From: DASVFB01 sp963815965
GTDB lineage: Bacteria > Actinomycetota > Thermoleophilia > Gaiellales > Gaiellaceae
NCBI GenBank assembly: GCA_963815965.1
Contig: CAWFIT010000005.1
Span: 62,001 to 126,000, forward strand
DNA: 64,000 nt
Reading direction: 5' to 3'
In this document: one piece after another, positions 53,455 to 63,413 of the stretch
Layout of the letters: the number at the start of each line of letters is the position of its first letter
How positions within the stretch are numbered: position 1 is the stretch's first letter
Position numbers and translations under genes: made by a program
Notes under the pieces: model-generated
The model's database searches: none
What the model was told of the DNA's origin: nothing
The model's input: only the letters and a program-made list of their open reading frames with translations

Positions 53455-53577
53455 GTATCCGCCCCGCGCTCGGTGCGCGGCTTGCAACGGGCAACCAGAT
53501 GGACTTTCCGATGCAGGAGCTCGAGGTCGATCACTGGCCGGTCGGCGCCTAGCGGGGCGCCGGAGCGACGCGGGCCG

Positions 53578-54126
53578 TCAGCTCAGCAGCAGCGTCGCGA
53601 TCGCGCCCGCAGCCAGAAACGGCGCCAGCGGCAAGTGCTGCTTGAGTGCTGATCGACCATGACGCGCGACCTGCACGAGGCCGGTCGCCGCGACGAGCAA
53701 GAAACCGATGCAGAGCGCTGTGAGGACGTCCGCGCCGAGCAGCGCGCCGAGCAACAGCGCGAGCTTGACGTCGCCCATGCCGAGCGCCCCAGGCCGCACT
53801 GCGGCGGCCACCAGGAGAAACGCGGACGCTGCGACTGCAGCGACGAGGTGCTCGACGCCGAGGGCCGGGTCGAGCACGAAGGCGACGCCGAGAACTACTG
53901 CGGCTGCCGGCAGCACGATCCGATTCGGAATCAGCCGCGACTCGAGATCGATCGCCGCCAACCAAACCAGCAAGGCGCCCGCCGCCGCGGCGACGACGGA
54001 CCAGGCCGAGAATCCGAGGTGGGCGACGAGCACAACGGCAAGACAGGACGCGACCGCGCCGACCGGCGCGATGCGCCGCGGGCGCAGCGGGGCCGGCCTC
54101 TGCGGGACCGCGAGCTCTGCGTGCAT
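53578..54126 (-). CDS. Prepilin peptidase, A24 family (TadV/CpaA)
   Basis: 182 residues, about six spans. The two catalytic Asp are in LAAIDLESRLIPNRI and GMGDVKLALLLGALLG, as in type IV prepilin peptidases. It lacks the N-terminal methylase domain of PilD, as in Tad systems. It cuts the signal from the Flp pilin and TadE/G-like pseudopilins. Divergent from the pilin gene with 174 bases between; the start ATG 54126. Confidence 0.92.
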   Translation of the reverse strand: MHAELAVPQRPAPLRPRRIAPVGAVASCLAVVLVAHLGFSAWSVVAAAAGALLVWLAAIDLESRLIPNRIVLPAAAVVLGVAFVLDPALGVEHLVAAVAASAFLLVAAAVRPGALGMGDVKLALLLGALLGADVLTALCIGFLLVAATGLVQVARHGRSALKQHLPLAPFLAAGAIATLLLS

Positions 54127-54201
54127 GGCGTCACTATCACGACGGCCGGCAATCGCCGCGTCCGACCAAGGGCTAGTCGCGTCTGGACGTTCGGGGGTGG
54201 G

Positions 54202-54231
54202 TTGACCGCCCGCGATGAGGCTGAATTACAG
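54202..54231 (+). promoter_or_regulatory. Weak candidate promoter of the pilus operon
   Basis: TTGACC (54202-54207) with AATTACAG about 17 bases downstream, ~70 bases before the Flp pilin start. The -10 match is poor, so treat this as tentative. Confidence 0.3.
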
Positions 54232-54300
54232 CAGTAAGGTCAAACCAAGGGCGGGCCGCCACGGAACGCGGCCTGCCGCGACTTACCGGGAGGTAAGGGA

Positions 54301-54561
54301 ATGCACAATCTGCACAACTGGGTCGTGGTCGCGGTCGGCCGGATGTTGACCGTCAGCCGTGAGGACCTCAAGCGCGAGGACGGCCAGGGCGCGACGGAGT
54401 ACGGCATCGTCATCGCGTTCGTCGTCGTGTCGATCGCGCTCACGATCGGCCTGCTGGGCACCGCGATCACCGGCTTCCTCGGCAGCGTGGCCGGCAAGCT
54501 CGACGCTCCTGATTCCGTAGGCACAAGGCAAGCTGACTGCGGAGGCGGCCATGAACGGTAA
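54301..54561 (+). CDS. Flp/Fap-type pilin
   Basis: 86 residues from ATG 54301, preceded by GGGAGGTAAGG. The N-terminal leader ends in basic residues, then the prepilin cleavage region GQGATEYGIVIAFVVVSIAL: Glu at +5 style position and one hydrophobic helix (~residues 31-60). The mature pilin is a short helix that polymerises into the Flp fibre. First gene of the Tad operon. Confidence 0.92.
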   Translation: MHNLHNWVVVAVGRMLTVSREDLKREDGQGATEYGIVIAFVVVSIALTIGLLGTAITGFLGSVAGKLDAPDSVGTRQADCGGGHER

Positions 54562-54596
54562 CTACAGAGCCGCTTCTGCACGCGAAGACGGAGCGT

Positions 54597-55097
54597 GTGC
54601 GTGGGCCCCGCGCGAGAGCGCGGAGCCCACCACCGCTCTCGACTGCGCTTCGATCCGAGTCGGGCCAGGCTTCGGTCGAGTTCGGCCTCGTCGTGGTGAT
54701 GGTCTGCTTCCTCGTCTGGGTGGTCGTCCAGTTCGGGCTGGCGCTCAACTACTGGCTCGACATGACCCAGCTCGCGGACCAGGGCGCGCGGCTCGCCGCC
54801 GTGGTCGGGAACACCGACCCGAGCGGCACCTTCAAGCAGTGGGTCCAGGGCAAGGCGCTGACGACCGACCTGCGGAACGGCACCGGAGACGTGACCCAGG
54901 CAGCCAAGGTCTGCGTCTACTTCGACGCCAACCCGCTGACCGGCACCTCGGGGAAGATCGGCGACCCGGTGCGTGTGACGGTGACGGCGAGCTACCACTG
55001 GATCCCGTTCATCGGCGCCGCCGACCTCAACATCAACAGCTCGTCGACGATGCGACTCGAGCAGCAGCCGACGTTCTCCGCCGGGTGTTCCTCGTGA
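54597..55097 (+). CDS. tadE: TadE-like minor pilin
   Basis: 166 residues from GTG 54597. SGQASVEFGLVVVMVCFLVW is the pseudopilin cleavage and membrane region, then an extracellular domain with LALNYWLDMTQLADQGARLA. Start could also be ATG 54551 in another frame with a frameshift near 54645; its GGAGGCGG site is better, so the N-terminus is uncertain. Overlaps tadG by 4 bases. Confidence 0.87.
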   Translation: MRGPRARARSPPPLSTALRSESGQASVEFGLVVVMVCFLVWVVVQFGLALNYWLDMTQLADQGARLAAVVGNTDPSGTFKQWVQGKALTTDLRNGTGDVTQAAKVCVYFDANPLTGTSGKIGDPVRVTVTASYHWIPFIGAADLNINSSSTMRLEQQPTFSAGCSS

Positions 55098-57041
55098 TCC
55101 GCGAGCCCTCACATCTGCGCAGTGAGCGCGGCAGCGTCCTCGTCTTCTTCGCCCTGCTCCTGCCCGCGCTCCTGCTCGTCCTCGGCTTCGCGGTCGACGT
55201 CGGCAACTGGTTCACCCACCACCGGCACCTGCAGATGCAGGCGGACGCAGCCGCGCTCGCAGGCGGCGCCTACTTCGGCGACTGCTTCGATCCTTCGAAG
55301 GCGGCGACTGCGAACACAACGATCGAGGACAAGGCAACGGAGTATGCAGGCAACGCGTCGAGCGCCTACAACCCCCAGGTCGGCGGCGGCGCTGCACGGG
55401 TGACGACGCTCTTCAACAGCAAGACGTTCGCCGCCGGCGGCCCCGGCCCGGACGACACGGAGACGAACGGCCCGTGCCAGACGCCGCACCTCATGCTCGA
55501 CGTGAAGCAGACAGAGCAGGACGTTCCCTACATCCTCGGCGGCCTGATCGACCTGGTGACCGGGACGGTCGGGGTGCACGTCGTGCCCGCGATCAACGCC
55601 CGCGCGCGCGTGCAGCTGAAGAAGGCGACGATCGTCAAGGGCTCGCTGCCGCTCGCTGTCCCCGACGTCGACCCGAAGCACGTGGCCGTCACGCTGATCC
55701 GCGAGGACACGGGCGCGACGATCGCCGGTCCGTTCGACCTCACGCCGGGCATCACCGTCGGCGGCATCAACACGTTCACGCGGCTCGGGCAGTGTCACGC
55801 TCGGCCCCGCCGCCAACCAGGACGGCTACAAGATCGGCGTCCGCGTGGGCATCGGCGGGCAACTCGGGACGTGCAGCGTCGCCGCGAAGACGGGCGGCTC
55901 GGGCTTCACCTGCTTCGACTACAACACCTACAACATCGGCCTGGTCGCGATCCACGTCGACGGCACGGGCGGAACAGCCACCCGGCCGGCCGCACGCGTC
56001 TGGACGTCGACGCAGTGCGCATCGACCGGCTCGCCGTTCTTCTCGGAGCGCGACGTGGTCTCACCCGCGACGACGTGCAAGGCGGCCGTGTTCGCGGTGA
56101 TGAGAAACGCATCCGGCCCGGTCACGACGGCGAACACGTTCAACGCGATCGTCGACGGCGCCGGGCTGAACAACGTGTCGATGCCGTTCACGTACAGCGC
56201 AGCCGACGGCTACTGGTCGACCGGCTACGTCTACGACGTCCCGACCGACGGCGGCGCGTACGACGTCTCACTGCGCTGGCGGACCGGAGGCGGCGGCGGC
56301 GCGCAGTCGTACAACAACGTGCAGCGCATCTACAGCGCCAGCGACGGCTCCGGGCCGATCAAGATCGTTGCGGCGACCTCGTCTGCGCCCTCGCAGTCGC
56401 CATATGCGGCGCCCGCCGGCGCCGTCACACTTCACCTTCAGCATCGGTCTCGCCGGCAAGCTCGCACTCTCCGCGCCGACCGAGACCGTCATGCTCCGCC
56501 TGACGGGCGGGAGCCGTACGACGGCCGTCGCCTGCGACGGAACCGGCGCGAGCGATTTCAACGACGCGATCGTCAGCGGCTGCTCGACGCCGTACCAGCT
56601 CAACGACGTCGGCTACTGCCCCGACCCTGCTCCGCCGGCGGGACCCGGCGGACTGCGTTCCGCTGAAGACGGGCGACATGGCGGGGCCGACGGAGAAGGC
56701 GCTGGACGACCGCTTCGCGAGCTGCCCTCCGATCCTCTGGGGCTTGCCCGGCTTCGACCCGGACAAGGATCCACGCGTCGTCAAGCTGATGATCACTGAC
56801 TTCTCCGAATTCAACGAGAGCGGCTCCGTCGACGTCCCGGTCACGAACTTCGCCGCCTTCTACGTCACCGGCTGGACCGGCTCGAAGTGCGGCAACAACG
56901 ACCCGCCGCCGTTCGACATCAAGAAGGGCGCGATCTGGGGCCACTTCTTCAAGTACGTCGCGCCCGACCCGTTCAGCGGCGGCACCGACGTGCTGCGACC
57001 CGCTCTCGATTACCCCTTGCATTCCCGTCCTCGTCAAGTAA
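55094..57041 (+). CDS. tadG: TadG-like pilus assembly protein, four frameshifts
   Basis: About 648 residues after repair. The opening RSERGSVLVFFALLLPALLL and HRHLQMQADAAALAGGAYF is the Tad/TadG N-terminal domain. Then frame breaks near 55790, 56430, 56655 and 57025 separate beta-rich extracellular parts (GFTCFDYNTYNIGLVAIHVD, VMLRLTGGSRTTAVACDGTG, LKTGDMAGPTEKALDDRF). The end CIPVLVK and stop at 57041 are typical. Every break is a single-base slip and the protein reads through cleanly, so sequence error is the best explanation. GTG 55094 overlaps tadE. Confidence 0.82.
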
Positions 57042-57066
57042 CGGTCAATCAGGAGGTAACAGAACA

Positions 57067-57863
57067 ATGGAATTCGCACAGAGGCTGATCTCGACGAGAA
57101 GGGGATCGCTCTACCTCGCTGCCGGCGCCGCCGTGCTCGCGGGAATCCTGATTCTCGTCTACCTGAACCAGTACCGCGACAACCTGAAGTCCGGCACGAC
57201 ACCGGTGACGGTCCTCGTCGCGAAGCAGGCGATCCCGAAGGGAACTTCCGGCAGCACGGTTGCGTCGAAGGCGCTGTTCACGGCGGCGACGATCCGCGAG
57301 GGCCAGCTCCGCGACGGGCGCGCTGAGCGACCCCGCGAGCCTCCAGGGCAGAGTCGCGACGCGCGAGATCTACGAAGGGTCGCAGCTGACGGCCGAGGAC
57401 TTCTCGGCGTCGGCCGGCTCGGTCGCGAGCACGCTCACCGACCGCCAGCGCGTCGTGTCGATCCCGCTCGACAGCTGCGCACGGCCTGATCGGCACCGTC
57501 GACGCCGGTAACCGCGTCGACGTCTACGCCGGATTCAACGTCATCCCGGTCCGTGCCGATGGAACCCCGATGAGCGGCGGTCAGAGCAGGCCGATGCTTC
57601 GGCTGATCATGTCCGACATTCCCGTCGTCGAGGTAGGGGGCAGCGGGAGCGGCCTCGGCTCGAGAACGACGAACGTCAGCCTCAAGGTCAACGACGAGCA
57701 GGCGGCGAAGCTGGCCTTCGCCTCCGACAACGGCAAGATCTGGCTGTCGCTGCGCCCGAGCGCCGGCGCGAAGCCGTCCCGCCCGGAGCTCATGACGGTC
57801 GAGTCGGTCCTGCTCGGCGTCCCGCCGGTCACGGTCCTGAAGTCGGTCGGCGGTCGTCGATGA
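57067..57863 (+). CDS. cpaB: CpaB/RcpC-type pilus assembly protein, two frameshifts
   Basis: About 265 residues from ATG 57067, with AGGAGGT 10 bases before. One N-terminal span (LYLAAGAAVLAGILILVYL), an SAF domain (VTVLVAKQAIPKGTSGS, IYEGSQLTAEDFSASAGS) and a C-terminal domain (VDAGNRVDVYAGFNVIPVR, KVNDEQAAKLAFASDNG). Breaks near 57320 and 57480 each look like one inserted base. CpaB stabilises the pilus assembly complex. Overlaps cpaE by 4 bases. Confidence 0.85.
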
Positions 57864-59070
57864 GCTCACTCGCGCTCAAGGTTCTGCTCATCCTCGATTA
57901 CGGCGTCGACGGCGCCACGATCGAGGAGGCTCTGCCGCCGGGCACGCGCGTGCAGCGGGCGGGTCTCCCCGAGGGGCCGCAGGAGTGGTCGACGCTTCGT
58001 GACGCTGCGTCGGACATCGATCTCCTGATCCTCGGCGTCCAGCAGGGCTCGACGAGGGTTCTCGATCTCGTCGAGGCCGCATCTCGGGACCTTCCGAGGC
58101 GGCCGCCGATCGTCGTGATCCACTCCGGGAGCCCAAACGGCTTCATGCAGCGCGTGTTCGAGGTCGGCGCGGACGACCTGATCACGCTGCCGCAGTCGCC
58201 CGCACAGCTCACGTTCGCCCTCGAGAAGGCGATCGCCAGGCGGCGCAGTGCGGCGGCCGCGGCGGCGGCCGGTGAGCTGATCACGGTTCTCGGGCCCAAG
58301 GGCGGCACCGGGAAGACGCTCACGTCGTGCAACCTCGCGGTGGCGCTCGCCCAGGGCGGCCGGTCGCCGGTGATCGTCGACATCGACCTGCAGTTCGGCG
58401 ACGTCGGCTTGGCGCTCGGCCTGCGGCCGCATCGCACGATCTACGACCTCGCCGTTGCCGGCGGAACGGTCGACGCCGACAAGGTCGCCGACTTCCTCGT
58501 CCAGCACGAGTCCGGAACGCGCATCCTGCTGGCGCCGGTGCGTCCCGACCAGGCGGCCGCCGTCTCGATCGCGTTCCTGAAGACGGTGCTCGAGACCCTG
58601 CGCTCCCGCCACGAGTTCGTGATCATCGACACCCCGCCGGCGTTCACGCCGGAAGTGATTGCCGCGATCGACGCTGTCGTCGCAGCTGTGCATGGTGGGA
58701 ATGCTCGACGTGCTCTCGCTCAAGGACACGAAGATCGGCCTGCAGACGCTCGCCCAGATCGGGCACGACCCCGCCGATGTGACGCTCGTGCTGAACCGCG
58801 CCGACACGAACGTCGGCATCAGCAGCGCCGACGTCGAGCGGCTGCTCGGTCGCAAACCCGACGTGCTCGTCCCGAGCGATCGCGCGATCCCCCGCGCGGT
58901 GACCGAGGGAAAGACGATCGTCGAAGCCGAGCCGAGATCACAAGCGGCACAGGCCTTCCGTGAGCTGGCCTCGATTGCCTCACGCGAACGCATCGCCACA
59001 ACCACGGCGCCTGTCGAAAGACAGAGCAAGAACCGACGCGGGCTGGCCTTGCTCAGAAAGGAGAGCGTAA
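57860..59070 (+). CDS. cpaE: CpaE/TadZ-type ATPase, frameshifts
   Basis: About 403 residues. N-terminal receiver-like domain (LKVLLILDYGVDGATIEEAL, IVVIHSGSPNGFMQR), then a MinD/ParA-type ATPase with deviant Walker A VLGPKGGTGKTLTSCNLAVA and DTPPAFTPEVIAAID. A break near 58690 (one extra base before MVGMLDVLSLKDTK) shifts the frame, and a second near the end hides the stop: the gene appears fused to cpaF, but a TAATG overlap at 59068-59072 shows the intended stop. TadZ places the pilus machine in the cell. Confidence 0.85.
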
Positions 59071-60455
59071 TGGAGCTCCACGAGCGCATCTCGCAGGCCA
59101 ACGGCAGCGCCGCCGACTGGGAGCGCGGCACCGATCCGTTCGCCGAGGTGAAGAACCGGATCCACCTCGCGCTCGTGAGCGAGCTCGGGCCGCGGCTCTT
59201 CGACGCCGACGGCGACTCGGTTCGCGGTCGGGTCGAGGCCGAGATCCGGACCCAGCTGCAGCAGGAGGCAGGCCTGTCGCGGCAGGATCGCGATCGGCTG
59301 TCGTCGGAGATCGCCGACGACATCTTCGGCTACGGACCGCTCGAGCGGCTGCTGCCCGACCCGACCATCTCGGAGATCATGGTCAACGGGCCGCGCGAGA
59401 TCTGGATCGAGCGGCGCGGGCTCCTCTCCCTGACGACGCTGACCTTCAGCGACGAATCGCATCTGCGCCGGATCATCACGAAGATGGTCGGCCAGATCGG
59501 CCGGCGCATCGACGAGTCGTCGCCGATGGTCGACGCTCGGCTACCCGACGGCTCGCGCGTGAACGCAATCATCCCGCCGCTGTCGCTCTCGGGGCCGCTC
59601 CTGACGATCCGCAAGTTCGCTCAGAACCGGTTCGCGATGCAGGAGCTGGTCGACATCGGCACGATCTCCGAGCGCTCGGCCGAGTTCCTCAGCATGTGCA
59701 TCAAGGCAGACCTCAACATGCTCATCTCCGGAGGCACGGGTTCAGGCAAGACGACGCTTCTCAACGCGCTCTCCGCCTCGGTGCCCGACAGTGACCGGAT
59801 CGTGACGATCGAGGACGCGGCGGAGCTTCAGCTCTCGCAGCAGCACGTCCTGCGGCTCGAGTCCCGTCCGAAGAACATCGAGGGCGAGGGCGAGATCACG
59901 ATCCGCGACCTCGTTCGCAACGCGCTCCGCATGCGGCCCGACCGGATCATCGTGGGCGAGGTTCGCGGCGCCGAGGCACTCGACATGCTCCAGGCGATGA
60001 ACACCGGTCACGAGGGCTCGCTGTCGACGGTCCACGCGAACTCGCCGCGCGACGCGCTGAGCCGTCTCGAGACGATGGTGCTGATGGCCGGCTACGAGCT
60101 CCCGGTCAAGGCGATCCGGCAGCACGTGTCGTCGGCGCTCGACCTGATCATCCAGCTCGACCGGCTCGACGACGGGACGCGGCACGTCACGGCGATCACC
60201 GAGGTCCAGCGGATGGAGGGCGACGCGGTGACGCTCCAGAACCTGTTCGAGTTCCACGTCGACCGCGTCGAGGCCGATCGCACCGTCATCGGTGACCTCC
60301 GTCCCACAGGTCTCCGCCCGGGCTTCGTCTCCAAGTTCGCCCGCCACGGACTCGAGCTCCCGCCCGACGCGTTCGGGACGCCGCACGACCGCGATGTACG
60401 GCGCCGCGGCGGACGTGCGCGGCATCGACTGGCATAACCCGCGGGGCGAGCGATG
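59070..60455 (+). CDS. cpaF: CpaF/TadA-type secretion ATPase
   Basis: About 461 residues from ATG 59070 behind AAAGGAG. It drives pilus assembly by ATP hydrolysis: Walker A MLISGGTGSGKTTLLNALS, Asp box IVTIEDAAELQLSQQHV, Walker B PDRIIVGEVRGAEALDML, His box GSLSTVHANSPRDALSRLE. The N-terminal part (GPLERLLPDPTISEIMVNG) is the family's. One frame break near 60390 replaces the C-terminus with a wrong frame ending at 60437; reading on gives MYGAAADVRGIDWHNPRG and a stop that overlaps the next ATG (ATGA) at 60455. The ATPase core is intact. Confidence 0.9.
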
Positions 60456-62320
60456 AGCAGGTTCGCCTGCGCTCTCGCCGCACTGGCCGCCGTCACGGCC
60501 GCCGCTGCGGCCGCCGTCTCGGCTGCACCAATCGCTGCGGACGTGCAGCTGACGCCGGTCGAGCGGCTGCCGTTCCCGGCGCGCGGCTTCGTCGTCGACC
60601 TGCCGCGCGGTGCGCGAGTCGCACCGACGGCGATCCAGGTGCAGGAGAACGGGCATCCCGTGCGGAACCTCGATGTCGCGCCGATTCGCGAGGCGGGCAT
60701 CCACTACGGCGTCGTCCTCGCGATCGACGCGAGCGAGAGCATGACCGGTGAGCCGCTCACGGCGGCGGTAGCCGCCGCGCGCAAGTTCTCCTCGCGGCTC
60801 GAGCCGGGCGAGCAGGTAGGCGTGTTGGCGTTCAACGACAAGGTGCGAACGGTTCAGCAGCCGACGGACGCCCCTGCGGCGCTTTCGAAGGCGCTCTCGA
60901 CCGCCCCTCCGATCGCGTACGGGACACGTCTCTACGATGCCGCCGACCAGGCGCTCGCCGTGCTCGCGAAGACAGCGGCTCTCGACGTCGTCGATCGTCC
61001 TGCTCTCGGACGGCGCCGACATCGGCAGTAACGCCAGGCTCGACGACGTTCTCGCGAAGGCACGGAACCAGCACGTCCGCGTATTCACGGTCGGACTGCG
61101 GTCGGGAGCCTTCCAGTCTGGTCCGCTGAGGCGGCTCGCGGAAGGAACCGGCGGTACCTACGCCGAAGCGACGTCGGCCGCGGGACTGGCCGCGATCTAC
61201 GACGGCATCCGCCAGAGGATTGCCAGCGAATACCTGATCCGGTACACGTCCGACGCGGCACCGAAGAGCGACGTCACCATCACCGTGACGATCCCTGACA
61301 TCGGTACCGCCACGAAGCGCTACACCGCACCGACGCCGTCGGGGCTGCAGCCGTTCCACCGGTCGCTCTTCTCGCGGTTCGTCCTCTCCCCGCTGGCCAT
61401 CGGCGTCCTCGGCCTGCTCGTGGCCGCTACTCGTGGCGCTTGTGATCTGGTCGTTCTTGCGCCCGCGCAGCAACTCGGTGGTCTCCCGGGTCGATGCGTT
61501 TTCGGGGTCGCCGAAACCCGCACGGGCCGAAGAGGCGGCGCGCATGGCTCGCGCAATCGCCCGGCGCCCCCGCCAGAGCGTCTGGTTCGCGAAGCTCGAG
61601 AATCGGCTGGAGATCGCCCGAGTCGACATCTCGGCGACGAAGCTGGTTCTGCTGACCCTGGGAGGCACCGTCGTGGCCATCGTCGTGCTGGGGCTCATCT
61701 CGCCGGTGTTCGCATTGATCGGGCTCCTGACGCCCGCTGATCACCCGGTCGTGGGTCTCACGCCGGCTGAAGAAGGTGCGCGAGGAGTTCGCCGACCAGC
61801 TGCCGCCGAACCTGCAGGTGCTGGCGTCGGCGCTTCGCATCGGGCATAGCTTCGTCGGTGCCCTCACGGTCGTCGTCGAGAACGCCCACGAGCCTTCGCG
61901 GAGCGAGCTCCAGCGGGTCGTGGCGGACGAGCGGCTCGGCGTACCGCTCGAAGACGCGATCCAGCGGGTCGCCGTGCGAATGGACAGCCGCGACCTCGAG
62001 CAGGTCGCGCTGCTGGCGCAGCTGCAGCGGACGGCCGGCGGAAACTCGGCCGAGGTGCTCGACACCGTCATCGAGACGCTGCGCGAACGCGCCGACATCA
62101 GGCGACTCGTGAAGACGCTCACGGCGCAGGGCCGCATGGCGCGGTGGATTCTTACGGCGCTTCCAATCGGGGTCGGGCTCTTCATGTTCTTCGGCCGCAA
62201 CGAGCTCATGCGTCCGCTGCTACCGAATCGGGCGGCGGCCAGGTGGCGATCGTCATCGCAACGATGATGGTGGTCGCCGGGTCGCTCGCCATCCAGCGAA
62301 TCGTCGAAATCAAGGTCTAG
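60453..62320 (+). CDS. tadB: VWA domain fused to TadB-type platform protein, four frameshifts
   Basis: About 622 residues. The first half is exported: signal peptide LAAVTAAAAAAVSAAP, then a von Willebrand A domain with the MIDAS motif VVLAIDASESMTGEPL and LLSDGADIGSN. Breaks near 60985, 61430 and 61765 join it to a membrane segment and T2SSF domain (LVIWSFLRPRSNSVV, LPPNLQVLASALRIGHSFV, VPLEDAIQRVAVRMDSRDLE), with a final break near 62230 before QVAIVIATMMVVAGSL and stop at 62320. TadB forms the inner-membrane platform; the VWA part could recruit a partner outside. Confidence 0.82.
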
Positions 62321-62327
62321 GAGCACC

Positions 62328-63247
62328 ATGTCACTCGTTCTTCTGCTCGGTCTCATCCTGATGGGCGTAGCTGTCGCTCTCGCGGTTCGATCCGCCTCGT
62401 ACACGCGCGATCGGCGGCGCGAGACGCTCGCGCAGGTCGGCGCTTATGGTTTCACGCCCGCGAGAGCGGAAGAACGCCAACCTGGACGGGTTGCGCGAGC
62501 TGCGCGAACCGCCTCGCAACGTCGATCGGGTCGTTCGCGCTTCGTCATCTGCCGGAATCCAAGGAGCGCGACCTGCTGAAGCTGCTGCGTGCGGCGGGCC
62601 ACTATCAGACGAAGCCGGCGACATTCCTCGGCTATCGGATCGCCCTCGCGACGATCCTGCCCGCGTTCTGGCTCTGGCTCGCGATCACGGCCGGCGCCCT
62701 CGACGCGCGCGCGTTCCTGGCGATCTGCCTCGTGGGCGCGCTCGGCTGGGTCATGCCCAAGTTCTTCCTCGAGCGGAGCGGCACCAAGCGGATGCACCGC
62801 ATCGACTACGAGATGCCGGAACTCGTCGATCTGCTGGTGACGACGGTGGAGGCCGGTGTCGGCTTCGCGTCGTCGCTCCAGCTCGTGTCCCGTCGGATCC
62901 AGGGCCCGCTCGGGCAGGAGCTGCGGCTCGCGCTCCAGGAGCAGAACATGGGCCTGACGATCGAAGATGCGCTCGAGCACATGCTCGGACGCGTCGACAC
63001 GCCGGCGCTGCGTGCATTCGTCCAGGCGATCCTGCAGGGACAGCTCCTGGGGGTCTCGATCGGGAAGATCCTCCGCGACCTGGCGACCGACATGCGCAAG
63101 CGCCGCCGTCAGATGGCCGAGGAGCGAGCGCACAAGGCGCCGACCAAGATCCTTTTCCCGCTCGTGTTCCTCATCCTGCCCGCGCTCATGATCGTGTCGA
63201 TCGGCGGGCCGATGATCGGGCTCATCGATAACCTCGGCTCGATGTGA
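62328..63247 (+). CDS. tadC: TadC-type platform protein, one frameshift
   Basis: About 306 residues from ATG 62328. First membrane span LLLGLILMGVAVALAVRSAS, a cytosolic linker, a break near 62460-62520 and then HLPESKERDLLKLLRAAGHY, spans around residues 120-160, and the T2SSF domain MPELVDLLVTTVEAGVGFAS, LGRVDTPALRAFVQAILQGQ. Ends with a membrane span (LFPLVFLILPALMIVSIGG). Partner of TadB in the platform. Last gene of the Tad operon; 165 bases without a gene follow. Confidence 0.87.
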
Positions 63248-63413
63248 GACGAGCTGGCGCTGGCTCGCCGTCTAACGTCTAACCGTGCAGACCGGGCGTC
63301 GCGGCGAGCGTCCGCAGCCCGCAGCGCGCAGACCCAGAACGCGATACCCCAGCGACTGATACGAACGATCGTCAGGGCGATGCCGACACCGGACGAACCC
63401 GGCTGAGGAGGTC

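Noticed and set aside
53455..53577. Tiny ORF starting ATG at 53503 between the DUF192 fusion and prepilin peptidase
   Set aside because: Only 17 codons, no ribosome site, no conserved pattern.
58659..60437. A fused CpaE-CpaF protein
   Set aside because: The fusion depends on frame slips; the TAATG stop/start overlap and the Shine-Dalgarno before ATG 59070 show two genes.
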